DNA of 51,717 nt from Planctomycetota bacterium (GTDB taxonomy: Bacteria > Planctomycetota > Phycisphaerae > Sedimentisphaerales > Anaerohalosphaeraceae): NCBI GenBank assembly GCA_029552545.1, contig JAKPDO010000021.1, positions 1-51,717 of the forward strand, read 5' to 3'. Positions 1 to 7,321 of this stretch are shown in pieces; the first letter of the stretch is position 1, and every line of letters starts with the position of its first letter. The notes beneath the pieces are model-generated. The model ran no database searches, was not told the DNA's origin, and worked only from the letters and a program-made list of their open reading frames with translations. The position numbers were made by a program, and so were the translations under genes.

Positions 1-95
1 TTAGACGCCATTCTGGAGCCGCAATGTCGCCGGCTGGGGGTCCCCCCAGCCCTGGTCCATAAAGCCATGACTCGTCGATAGGCTCTGTCAGTCAT
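1..95 (-). CDS. possible N-terminus of a leftward gene cut by the window edge
   Basis: An ATG at 95-93 on the minus strand has a full AGGAGG Shine-Dalgarno (plus-strand 105-110) nine bases upstream and opens a frame that stays open for 31 codons to the window edge. The peptide is rich in Arg, Ala and Gly and I do not recognise it. A second frame over the same bases contains a short peptide that stops at position 1, so the coding assignment is uncertain. The hairpin at about 33-53 (GGCTGGGG / CCCAGCC) lies inside it and could equally belong to an untranslated RNA or a repeat. Confidence 0.22.
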   Translation of the reverse strand, partial: MTDRAYRRVMALWTRAGGTPSRRHCGSRMAS

Positions 96-160
96 GCAGC
101 GAATCCTCCTAAGGGGGATACGATGTTCCATGGCCATCCCAAATTTTTAAAAAATGGTTC

Positions 161-189
161 TTGACAGGGCCGAAAAGTTCCGATATAAG
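161..189 (+). promoter_or_regulatory. sigma70-type promoter upstream of nrnA
   Basis: TTGACA at 161-166 and TATAAG at 184-189 are separated by 17 bp, close to the housekeeping consensus. Transcription would begin near 196, about 330 bases before the nrnA start codon, leaving a long leader. Confidence 0.65.
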
Positions 190-195
190 GAATAG

Positions 196-522
196 CGGAA
201 GTTAAGTTGCGGAAAGCAACTTGACCATAGTCCTCGGCGAGGCTAAGTGGTCATCCGTTTTCCCCCCCAGACGGACCCACATCCTCGCCAATTTTTTGCG
301 CAGCGGGTCCACATCAGGGGCGATTTTTCCTTAACTTCTTTTTTCGATTGGGTTTAACGTTTTTCGAGAGCAGGTTTTGGAAACGACACAATTGTATATA
401 CAAGATATATATAATCCACTTATCGTATTCTTTCCAGAGTTTCCGGTTTTTTGTTGGATTTTCCGGCCGCAATGGGGCAACTTTTACGGAAAAACTGCCG
501 GAGAGTACTTCAGGCATAAGGA
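196..522 (+). other. long structured leader or small RNA region before nrnA
   Basis: No convincing gene is visible in this stretch. The RNA expected from the 161-189 promoter starts with a clear hairpin (AAGTTGC, loop GGAA-type, GCAACTT, about 203-221), followed by a second element with outer stem GACCA/TGGTC and inner stem CCTC/GAGG (about 222-252). Further down are two similar segments (around 270-295 and 305-328) each made of a GGACCC- or GGGTCC-containing part, a CCACAT core and a T-run after GCC/GCG, which could pair with each other. I could not match it to a known riboswitch, SRP RNA, 6S RNA or tmRNA. Confidence 0.35.
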
Positions 523-1530
523 ATGGAAGATATGGATTTTCAAAAAGCCCTTCAGCTGATTGACAGTTCCCGTCGAATCGTTGTCACCAGTCATATTCGT
601 CCGGACGGAGATGCCTGTGGGTGCATGCGTGCATTGATGGAGGCGCTGCGGCGTCTGGGCAAAGAGGTGCATGCGTTTCTTTTGTCGCCGCCGGCTTCGT
701 GGTATGCGGAATTGTTTGGAGAAAAGGTGCCGGTATTGGGAAATGATTTGAAGCCGGAGGATTTGGCGGCAAAGCCGTGGTCGGAGACGGAGCTGGTGAT
801 TGTGGTGGATACAAACAGCATCATTCAGCTGCCGGGACTTGAGGGCTGGCTTGCGGAGCGTTCAAAGAAAAAGGTGCTGGTGATTGATCATCATATTACG
901 GGGGATGGTTTGGGGGATGTGCAGCTGCTGGATGCGGAAGCGGCGGCGGCAGGAGAGCTTGTATTTGATTTGTTTAAGGCGGCCGGCTGGCCGATTGCGG
1001 CTTCTGCAGCGGAGGCGATTTTTGCCGCGATTTCCTCGGATACGGGCTGGTTTCGCTTTGGAAATGCCGACAGCCGAATCTTTCGCACGGCGGCGGAACT
1101 CATTGAGGCAGGCGCTCGGCCGGATGTGCTGTACCGGCTGATGTATCAGAGTTTTTCACCGGCTCGGCTGCGGCTGATGGTTCGGATGCTCGAGCATCTG
1201 GAGCTGTATGAACAGGAGCGGATTGCTTCGCAGTATATTCTTCGCAGCGATTTTGAGCAGACGGGAGCGAAAGGGCCGGACACGGAAAATCTGATTGATG
1301 AATGCCAGCGGCTCAAAACGGTGGAGGCTGCGTTTCTGCTGGTGGAGCTTTCGGACGGGCGATTTCGATGTTCGCTGCGGAGCAAAGGGAAAGTGGATGT
1401 GCGGGTGATTGCACAAAAATACGGCGGCGGCGGGCATACCCTGGCGGCGGGTGTGACGCTGCAGGGACCGCTGGAAAAGGCCAAAGAGCAGATGATTCAG
1501 GAGATAACCGCCCAATTAAGGATGCAGTGA
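523..1530 (+). CDS. nrnA: DHH/DHHA1 phosphoesterase, NrnA-type nanoRNase / pAp phosphatase
   Basis: The 335-residue protein has the standard two-domain DHH plus DHHA1 layout. Visible motifs are DGD at 28-30, DTN at 96-98, the DHH signature at 122-124, an SSDTG motif near 171-175 and the glycine-rich GGGGH of the DHHA1 substrate-binding domain at 301-305. Members degrade oligoribonucleotides of two to five bases and, in many bacteria, dephosphorylate 3'-phosphoadenosine 5'-phosphate; they use Mn ions bound by the DHH residues and act in the cytoplasm. The start at 523 has only a weak ribosome site; an in-frame ATG at 532 is an alternative. It lies upstream of the rRNA unit in the same direction, with a strong promoter at 161-189 and no obvious terminator after its stop. 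Confidence 0.88.
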   Translation: MEDMDFQKALQLIDSSRRIVVTSHIRPDGDACGCMRALMEALRRLGKEVHAFLLSPPASWYAELFGEKVPVLGNDLKPEDLAAKPWSETELVIVVDTNSIIQLPGLEGWLAERSKKKVLVIDHHITGDGLGDVQLLDAEAAAAGELVFDLFKAAGWPIAASAAEAIFAAISSDTGWFRFGNADSRIFRTAAELIEAGARPDVLYRLMYQSFSPARLRLMVRMLEHLELYEQERIASQYILRSDFEQTGAKGPDTENLIDECQRLKTVEAAFLLVELSDGRFRCSLRSKGKVDVRVIAQKYGGGGHTLAAGVTLQGPLEKAKEQMIQEITAQLRMQ

Positions 1531-1641
1531 GTCGGATTTGTAAAGCGATGTTTTTTCGGCAGTTGCATAAATTCAAAGGGTTTTGAGGTCGATATTTCTA
1601 AAAAGAGCGGAAGCAGGTCAAAAAAATTTTAAAAAATCTTG

Positions 1642-1669
1642 TTGACGTTTTTGGCTTTGGAGATACACT
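1642..1669 (+). promoter_or_regulatory. rRNA promoter P1
   Basis: TTGACG at 1642-1647 and TACACT at 1664-1669 with a 16-bp spacer. The preceding bases (about 1619-1640) are an A/T tract resembling an UP element, as expected for a highly expressed rRNA unit. The -35/-10 layout matches P2 downstream. Confidence 0.6.
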
Positions 1670-1759
1670 TATGGTTCTGGAGCGGGGGGAGAGTCGAGTG
1701 GTGAAAACGCAAAGCGGCATAGCAGTTTTGAAAAAAAATCGAAAAAAAAGATTTTGTAC

Positions 1760-1787
1760 TTGACTGCTCATCGGAAGTCATTAGACT
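1760..1787 (+). promoter_or_regulatory. rRNA promoter P2
   Basis: TTGACT at 1760-1765 and TAGACT at 1782-1787, again with a 16-bp spacer. Tandem promoters directly before tRNA-Ile show that this tRNA-23S-5S unit is transcribed on its own and not as the tail of a 16S transcript. Confidence 0.6.
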
Positions 1788-1800
1788 TCTGGATCTCAGC

Positions 1801-1836
1801 AAATGTCGCTGATAAAGATGGGCAGCGGCATTTTTT
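1801..1836 (+). terminator. terminator-like hairpin in the rRNA leader
   Basis: ATGTCGCTG (1803-1811) pairs with CAGCGGCAT (1823-1831), with one G-U pair; flanking A and T bases extend it, and it is followed by a run of T. It lies between P2 and boxA, so it would act as an attenuator in the rRNA leader or as a processing structure rather than as the end of a gene. The role is inferred. Confidence 0.5.
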
Positions 1837-1838
1837 AT

Positions 1839-1851
1839 TGCTCTTTAAGAA
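1839..1851 (+). promoter_or_regulatory. boxA antitermination site of the rRNA leader
   Basis: TGCTCTTTAAGAA is nearly identical to the classical rRNA boxA (TGCTCTTTAACAA), the binding site for NusB-NusE in rRNA antitermination. It directly follows the terminator-like hairpin of the leader. Confidence 0.75.
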
Positions 1852-1931
1852 GCGAATAGACGATGGTTGAGTGGTAAGAGCCGACTGGTTCTTCAGGACA
1901 AATGTCTTGCTGTCCGGTACGGCTACCTGTC

Positions 1932-2005
<74 letters not shown>

Positions 2006-2083
2006 TTCCTTGGCCTTCGGTCAGGGAAGCACACAAGGCCGAAATCCTGAAAAGAGAAGCAAGGGATTTGAGGCGAAGGGTCC

Positions 2084-2156
2084 GGGGACGTAGCTCAGCT
2101 GGGAGAGCGCCGGCTTTGCAAGCCGGAAGTCGTGGGTTCGAGTCCCATCGTCTCCA
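2084..2156 (+). tRNA. tRNA-Ala (anticodon UGC)
   Basis: A 73-base cloverleaf: acceptor arms GGGGACG and CGTCTCC with discriminator A, anticodon stem CCGGC/GCCGG with loop TTTGCAA, and T-loop TTCGAGT. CCA is not encoded. The tRNA-Ile/tRNA-Ala pair is the usual content of bacterial 16S-23S spacers; here it remains attached to 23S only. Confidence 0.95.
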
Positions 2157-2193
2157 ATGGTTCAGAATCGGTCCTGAGGACCGAGCTGATAAA

Positions 2194-2206
2194 AGCTCTT
2201 TGACAA
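2194..2206 (+). promoter_or_regulatory. second boxA-like site, before 23S
   Basis: AGCTCTTTGACAA resembles the spacer boxA that bacteria keep between the spacer tRNAs and 23S. It is about 125 bases before the 23S 5' end. Confidence 0.5.
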
Positions 2207-2208
2207 GT

Positions 2209-2224
2209 GCAGATTGGTTCAATC
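2209..2224 (+). other. outer 23S processing stem, 5' arm
   Basis: These 16 bases are perfectly complementary to 5928-5943, on the other side of the 23S gene. Together with the inner stem (2313-2337 with 5870-5895) they would close the precursor into a long helix of the kind cut by RNase III. Confidence 0.7.
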
Positions 2225-2312
2225 GTGGGAAATGAAACATTCGTTTCATTCACCACTCAAGCGTCAAGACCAACCTGTACGGCACAGCAATGTGCCGTCG
2301 GCGAAAGGCCAT

Positions 2313-2337
2313 ACAATCGCGGATTGATATGGTCAAG
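2313..2337 (+). other. inner 23S processing stem, 5' arm
   Basis: ACAATCG (2313-2319) and GATTGATATGGTCAAG (2322-2337) pair with CTTGACCATATCAATC (5870-5885) and CGGTTGT (5889-5895), leaving a small internal loop. It joins the 23S ends in the way known for bacterial precursors and sets the gene ends. Confidence 0.8.
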
Positions 2338-2613
2338 TTACTAAGAGTGTATGGGGGATGTCTTGGTGTCGAGAGGCGATGAAGGACGTGGCAGGCTGCG
2401 ATAAGCCCGGGGCAGGAGCCGAGCATCCGTTAATCCCGGGATGTCCGAATGGGGAAACCCGACGGAAACGGGCAACCGTCATCCGTCATCCATGGCTGAA
2501 TGCATAGGCCATGTGAAGCGAACGCAGGGAACTGAAACATCTTAGTACCTGCAGGAAAGGAAATCAACCGAGACTCCGTTAGTAGCGGCGAGCGAAAGCG
2601 GATGAGCCCAAAC

Positions 2614-2915
2614 CCCGCACCTATTTTTGCTCAGGAGAGATGCAATGAGCTATGTGTATGTGCTTGTGGAAGAAGCGAGTCGAAACGTTTATATTGGGTT
2701 TAGTGCCGACTTAAAAAAACGAATCCGTCAGCATACGGGCGGATGGGGAGCCCAAACCACAAGGCATGGAACATGGCATCTGGTATATTACGAGGCATAC
2801 GCGGATGAAGGCGATGCCCGCAGACGAGAACTTCGGCTCAAGCACGATGGACGAGCCAGACGTCAGCTGTATACCAGAATTCAAAGCTCTCTTGCTGGTC
2901 AAAAATAGGTGCGGG
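2614..2915 (+). mobile_element. IVS1: 23S intervening sequence encoding a GIY-YIG protein
   Basis: The insertion is bounded by a perfect inverted repeat: left arm CCCGCACCTATTTTTG (2614-2629) and right arm CAAAAATAGGTGCGGG (2900-2915); one more C/G pair extends it outward. It lies at the tip of the domain I hairpin whose native arms read CCCAAACC and GGTTGTGGG, around E. coli position 270 by alignment from memory. In other bacteria that hairpin ends in a short loop. The interior is almost entirely one reading frame (2645-2908). The same termini recur in IVS2 and IVS3, which shows that these are copies of one element. There is no sign of a group I or group II intron core. Confidence 0.88.
2645..2908 (+). 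CDS. small GIY-YIG nuclease-like protein encoded inside 23S IVS1
   Basis: An 87-residue protein of the short, single-domain GIY-YIG family (the COG2827/YhbQ-like group). The first motif reads YVYVL (residues 3-7) and the second YIG (16-18), followed by DLKKR with Arg26 and His30 at the usual helix positions, LVYYEAY (46-52) with Glu50, and RRELRLK (60-66) with Glu62. I chose ATG 2645 because AGGAG lies seven bases upstream at 2633-2637; a TTG at 2627 would begin inside the inverted repeat. The TAG stop (2906-2908) is inside the right inverted-repeat arm. It aligns without gaps to the IVS3 protein, with 47 of 87 residues identical by hand count. The expected activity is DNA (or RNA) cleavage that could promote spread of the element; this is inference. 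Confidence 0.85.
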   Translation: MSYVYVLVEEASRNVYIGFSADLKKRIRQHTGGWGAQTTRHGTWHLVYYEAYADEGDARRRELRLKHDGRARRQLYTRIQSSLAGQK

Positions 2916-3215
2916 GGGTTGTGGGTGCCGATCAGGAGTTACAAAGACACGGTCAGCAAAACGGTCTGGAAAGTCCGACCACAGAAGGTGATAGTCCTGT
3001 ATGCGAAAGCCGGTGTCCTCCGTTACGTTCGGCGTACCAGAGTAGCACGGAGCTCGTGGAACTCCGTGTGAAGCCGGGGGGCCCACCCTCCAAGGCTAAG
3101 TACTCCTCGACAACCGATAGTGGAAAGTAGCGCGAGCGAAAGATGAAAAGAACCCCTACGAGGGGTGTGAAAAGGACCTGAAACCATACACTTACAAGCA
3201 GTAGGAGCCCTATGT

Positions 3216-3284
3216 CCCGCACCTATTTTTGGCCAGAAGATGATTCAGAATAGAATTATTTTTGTGGTCAAAAATAGGTGCGGG
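3216..3284 (+). mobile_element. IVS2: 69-bp internally deleted 23S intervening sequence
   Basis: It has the same termini as IVS1, left arm CCCGCACCTATTTTTG (3216-3231) and right arm CAAAAATAGGTGCGGG (3269-3284); the stem continues by four more pairs (GCCA with TGGT, one G-U). Its interior retains a start-codon region like that of IVS3 (CAGAAGATG) joined to the 3' end of the reading frame (ATTCAGAAT...GGTCAAAAA), so it is best explained as a deletion copy that no longer encodes a protein. It sits in helix 25 of domain I/II (E. coli about 540-550, alignment from memory), a known IVS site in other bacteria. Confidence 0.85.
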
Positions 3285-4552
3285 AAACGGGTGACTGCGT
3301 GCCTTTCGCATAATGAGCCGGCGAGTTACTGTTTGCGGCCAGGTTAAGCACTTCAGGTGCGTAGCCGCAGCGAAAGCGAGTCTGAATAGGGCGTTCAGTC
3401 GCAGGCAGTAGACGCGAAACCACGTGATCAATCCATGGCCAGGTGGAAGGGGATGTAAAAATCCCTGGACGACCGAACCCGTTAACGTTGAAAAGTTATG
3501 GGATGAGCTGTGGAGAGGAGTAAAAGTCTAATCAAACGTGGAGATAGCTCGTTCTCTCCGAAATAGCTTTAGGGCTAGCCTCGAGTGGTCCCTGCTGGGG
3601 GTAGAGCTACTGATTGAGGATAAGGGGCTACCCGCCTACTTACCTCTACCAAACTCCGAATACCAGCAGGTACAGCCCGGGAGTCAGTCTGTGGGGGATA
3701 ACCTTCATGGTCGAGAGGGCAAGAACCCAGACCGCCAGCTAAGGTCCCTAATTTCGTGCTCAGTTACTAAGGAAGTCCGATTGCTGAGACAATCAGGATG
3801 TTGGCTTAGAAGCAGCCACCATTTAAAAAGTGCGTAATAGCTTACTGATCGAGCAGTTGGGTGCCGATAATAAACGGGAATAAGCCGAAAACCGAAGCTG
3901 CGGATCCGCGCAAGCGGGTGGTAGGAGAGCGTAGCAGTCAGCGTTGAAGCGGTACGGAAACGAGCCGTGGAGCGGCTGCTAGTGATTATGCCGGCATGAG
4001 TAACGATAAAGCAGGTGAGAATCCTGCTCGCCGAAAACCTAAGGTTTCCTGGGGAAGGTAAATCCGCCCAGGGTTAGTCGGTCCCTTAGTCCAGGCCGAA
4101 AGGCGTAGACGATGGGCAGCAGGTTAATATTCCTGCACCATGTTGTCAGACGACGGAAGTGACGCATCTTTCTCCGGTCATCCCGCGGGCAGTAGTGCGG
4201 GTTCCGCAAGGACGAGGCCGCTTTACGATGCCGAAGTGACCCGAAAAGGTGCCGAGAAAGAGCTTCCTAAGGATGAAGACAGCATGACCGTACTAAAACT
4301 GACACAGGTAGGTGAGGAGAGTATCCTCAGGCGCTCGAGAAAACTGTCCTTAAGGAACTAGGCAATTTGACCCCGTAAGTTCGCGAAAAGGGGTCCCTCC
4401 GGGTGCTGTTATTTCGATAGCAGCATGCCGAGGGCGCAGTGAATCGGCTCTGGCGACTGTTTACCAAAAACACAGTTCTCTGCGAACACGTTAAAGTGGA
4501 TGTATAGAGAATGACGCCTGCTCGGTGCCGGAAGGTTAAGGGGATGGGTTAT

Positions 4553-4850
4553 CCCGCACCTTTTTGCCCAGGAGAAAGAAGATGTTTTATGTGTATGTCC
4601 TGCTGAATCCGCAGAAAGGCCAGACGTATATTGGATATACAAAAGACCTGATACGGCGGGTCAAAGAGCACCAGCAAGAAAAAGGTGCTCGATATACCCG
4701 ACGCGGTGTTTGGAATCTGGTGTACTATGAGGCCTATGCGGAGCAAAGGGATGCCGCTCTTCGAGAACGGCGTCTTAAACAGGATGGGCGAAGCAAGACA
4801 CAGCTGCTTCGCCGGATTCAAAATTCTTTAACTGGTCAAAAAGGTGCGGG
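4553..4850 (+). mobile_element. IVS3: 23S intervening sequence encoding a second GIY-YIG protein
   Basis: The inverted repeat is CCCGCACCTTTTTG (4553-4566) and CAAAAAGGTGCGGG (4837-4850). Compared with IVS1 and IVS2, both arms lack the same two bases (TA in each), so pairing is kept. It is inserted where E. coli has the short loop between GGTTAGCG and CGAAGCTC, the tip of helix 68 near position 1870-1880 (alignment from memory), in domain IV close to the subunit interface. The reading frame inside runs through the right arm into 23S sequence. Confidence 0.88.
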
Positions 4851-4866
4851 AGAAGCTCCTAACTGA
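4582..4866 (+). CDS. small GIY-YIG nuclease-like protein in 23S IVS3, C-terminus reading into 23S
   Basis: A 94-residue protein homologous over its whole first 87 residues to the IVS1 protein. YVYVL (3-7), YIG (16-18), Arg26, His30, LVYYEAY (46-52, Glu50) and Glu62 are all conserved. The ATG at 4582 has AGGAG seven bases upstream (4570-4574), the same spacing as in IVS1. Because the right inverted-repeat arm has lost the TA of the TAG stop used in IVS1, translation continues GAGEAPN and stops at TGA 4864-4866, sixteen bases inside the mature 23S sequence. The protein is therefore encoded partly by ribosomal RNA. As for its partner, a role in element mobility is inferred from the fold. Confidence 0.85.
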   Translation: MFYVYVLLNPQKGQTYIGYTKDLIRRVKEHQQEKGARYTRRGVWNLVYYEAYAEQRDAALRERRLKQDGRSKTQLLRRIQNSLTGQKGAGEAPN

Positions 4867-4870
4867 AGCC

Positions 4871-4914
<44 letters not shown>

Positions 4915-5406
4915 GTTCCTTGTCGGGTAAGTTCCGACGTGCATGAACGGCGTAACGACTGGAGCAGTGTCTCAAGGACAGACTCGGTGAAATTGTACTT
5001 GTAGTGAAGATACTACAGACCCGCGGCAAGACGGAAAGACCCCGTGAACCTTTACTGTAGCCTGGTATTGACGCCTGGCATATCATGCGTAGGATAGGTG
5101 GGAGGCTGTGAAGCGGTGCTTCCGGGCATCGCAGAGCCGACGTTGAAATACCACCCTTGCTATGTTAGTCGCCTAACCGTGACCCGTGAACCCGGGCATG
5201 GAACAGTGCTAGGTGGGCAGTTTGACTGGGGCGGTCTCCTCCTAAAAGGTAACGGAGGAGTTCAAAGGTACCCTCAGCGTGGTTGGCAATCACGCGTTGA
5301 GCGCAAAGGTAGAAGGGTGCTTAACTGTGAGACTGATAGGTCGAGCAGATGCGAAAGCAGGACTTAGTGATCCGGTGGTTCTGTGTGGAAAGGCCATCGC
5401 TCATCA

Positions 5407-5441
<35 letters not shown>

Positions 5442-5511
5442 CTCCGAGCGTTCATAGCGGCGAGGCGGTTTGGCACCTCGATGTCGGCCCATCACATCCT
5501 GGGGCTGAAGG

Positions 5512-5570
<59 letters not shown>

Positions 5571-5713
5571 GCGTGAGCCAGGTCGGTCTCTATCTGCCGT
5601 GGGCGCAGGAATCTTGAGGGGATGTTTCTTTAGTACGAGAGGACTTGGAAGCACTGACCTCTGGTGTACCGGCTGTAGCGCTAGCTGCACCGCCGGGTAG
5701 CTAAGTCGGGAAC

Positions 5714-5746
<33 letters not shown>

Positions 5747-5869
5747 AACCCCAAGATAAGGATTCCATGGACCTTCGGGTCCGAGAGACCCCTGGAAGAC
5801 TACCAGGTTGATAGGCCGGGTGTGTAAGCGGAGAAATCTGCTCAGCTAACCGGTACTAACGGTCGAACA

Positions 5870-5943
5870 CTTGACCATATCAATCGGTCGGTTGTATGGG
5901 ATTTCGCCAAGGTTGGAAACGGCGCTGGATTGAACCAATCTGC
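5870..5943 (+). other. 3' arms of the 23S processing stems
   Basis: CTTGACCATATCAATC (5870-5885) plus CGGTTGT (5889-5895) pair with 2313-2337, and GATTGAACCAATCTGC (5928-5943) pairs with 2209-2224. A T-run follows at 5944-5948 but without its own hairpin. Confidence 0.75.
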
Positions 5944-6002
5944 TTTTTTACAAGGTACGAGAATTTCGGCAGGTCCCGAAAGGGATACGCCGATTCACGA
6001 AC

Positions 6003-6112
6003 TCCTGGTGACCATGCGGACGGGGAAACGCCTGATCCCATTCCGAACTCAGAAGCTAAGCCCGTCCGGCCGATGATAGTCCTTCGGGGCGAAAGTAGGT
6101 GATTGCCAGGTT
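6003..6112 (+). rRNA. 5S ribosomal RNA
   Basis: A segment of about 110 bases starting TCCTGGTGACCATGCGGACG and ending with GTAGGTGATTGCCAGGTTT. The terminal stem CCTGG/CCAGG, the loop containing CCCATTCCGAACTCAGAAG and the GGGCGAAAGTAGG segment are standard for 5S. It lies about 125 bases after 23S in the same transcript. Confidence 0.93.
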
Positions 6113-6116
6113 TATG

Positions 6117-6152
6117 AGGCCCGTCGGAGATATCCGGCGGGCCTTTCCTTTT
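6117..6152 (+). terminator. rRNA unit terminator
   Basis: AGGCCCGTCGG and CCGGCGGGCCT form a strong GC-rich stem with loop AGATAT, followed by TTTCCTTTT. It closes the 23S-5S transcript. The convergent GH43 gene stops only 16 bases further on. Confidence 0.85.
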
Positions 6153-6168
6153 GCGCGAAAGAATGCGT

Positions 6169-7227
6169 TTACGGCAGGGGGGCGACAACAGGCCAGCCGT
6201 CTTTCCATTCCATCGTGGAGATTTTCAAATAGGGTCTTCCGGTCTGTCCGTGATAGGCGTGAAAGACCAGATAGTCCTGGTCGCCTTCCCGAAAAACAGC
6301 GCAGTGGCCGGGTCCTTTCCAGTTGTCTGTGGTGGCTTTGATGACTTGGGTGCCGCCGCCTTCGAGCATCGGTACGCCTTCGCGGTTGAAATAAGGGCCG
6401 GTGACTTTTTCGGCACGTCCGACGACGATGTTGTATGTGCTGTCAGCCCCGCGGCAGCACAGGTCAAAGGAGACGAACAGGCACCAGAAGCCGTCCCGCC
6501 GAACGATAAACGGAGCTTCGACGGCCCCTTCGACGGGCGGGGTCTTGTGTTCTGCTTTCCTCGGCCGGCTGGCGAGCGTGTAGTGGGTGGTATGTTCCGC
6601 GGACAGTTTGCCTGTGGCGGGGTCGATTTTGCGCATCTGGATGCCGCTCCAGAAACTGCCCCAGCAAATCCAGATATTTTTCTCATCTTCGATGACGATG
6701 TTGGCGTCGATGGCGTTCCAGTCGTCCTTGCCTTCCGTGGAGCGAAGGACCATCCCGTGATCCTCCCATTTGTACTCCGGGCTGTTTGGGTCGAGGGTTT
6801 TATTTGTGGCCAGGCCGATGGCGGAGTTGTTCTTGCCGAAGGTGGAAATGGAGTAATAGAGATGGTACCTTCTGTTAAAATAGGAAATATCAGGTGCCCA
6901 GACACCGCGGGTTCCGGGGATTTCGATGGGGGCCCATTCCGGAAGGGTTTCAAAGACATAGCCGCGCAACTGCCAATGGTGAAGGTCTTTGGAGCAGCGG
7001 ATAGGAACGTAGCCGGTTCGGCGGTTTCCGCCGGTACAAAACAGATAGTACGTGTCTTTTTCCTTGATAAGGACCGGGTCGTGGACGTTCAAATCCCCTT
7101 CCAGTTCGAGCATAATGGGTTCTCGGTCCGGTACGCCGGCAGAGGAAAGGCCGAGCCAGCAGAGCAGCAGAAGAAAAGAAGCGGCTGAGGAGGTTCTGGA
7201 GCAGAGAGGAATGTTGGATTGTTTCAT
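6169..7227 (-). CDS. secreted GH43 glycoside hydrolase, arabinan endo-1,5-alpha-arabinosidase type
   Basis: A 352-residue protein when started at ATG 7227, which gives a hydrophobic signal segment at about residues 14-30; the longer upstream frame is implausible. The five-bladed propeller motifs of GH43 are visible: catalytic base Asp50 in the sequence HDPVL, the WAPDI motif at 110-114, the pKa-modulating Asp174 in AIDANI, and the catalytic acid Glu237 in VEAPF. The family hydrolyses arabinan or arabinoxylan chains by inversion, outside the cytoplasm. The exact substrate cannot be fixed from sequence alone. It is transcribed away from the GH16 gene at 7322 and converges on the rRNA unit. Confidence 0.85.
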   Translation of the reverse strand: MKQSNIPLCSRTSSAASFLLLLCWLGLSSAGVPDREPIMLELEGDLNVHDPVLIKEKDTYYLFCTGGNRRTGYVPIRCSKDLHHWQLRGYVFETLPEWAPIEIPGTRGVWAPDISYFNRRYHLYYSISTFGKNNSAIGLATNKTLDPNSPEYKWEDHGMVLRSTEGKDDWNAIDANIVIEDEKNIWICWGSFWSGIQMRKIDPATGKLSAEHTTHYTLASRPRKAEHKTPPVEGAVEAPFIVRRDGFWCLFVSFDLCCRGADSTYNIVVGRAEKVTGPYFNREGVPMLEGGGTQVIKATTDNWKGPGHCAVFREGDQDYLVFHAYHGQTGRPYLKISTMEWKDGWPVVAPLP

Positions 7228-7321
7228 TTTTTGCACTCCGAAAAGGTTTTGCCGGTACTTATTGTATTCGGTAAACTGATTTTTACAAAATTGTTTTCCG
7301 TAGAGAAAAATGGAGGATGCA

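Noticed and set aside
1..120. Tail of a 16S gene, SRP RNA, RNase P or tmRNA at the left edge
   Set aside because: None of the conserved segments of these RNAs can be found on either strand.
2614..4850. Group I or group II introns in 23S
   Set aside because: The insertions are only 69-302 bases, their ends pair with each other rather than with exons, no intron core is visible, and they sit in hairpin tips. IVS fits better.
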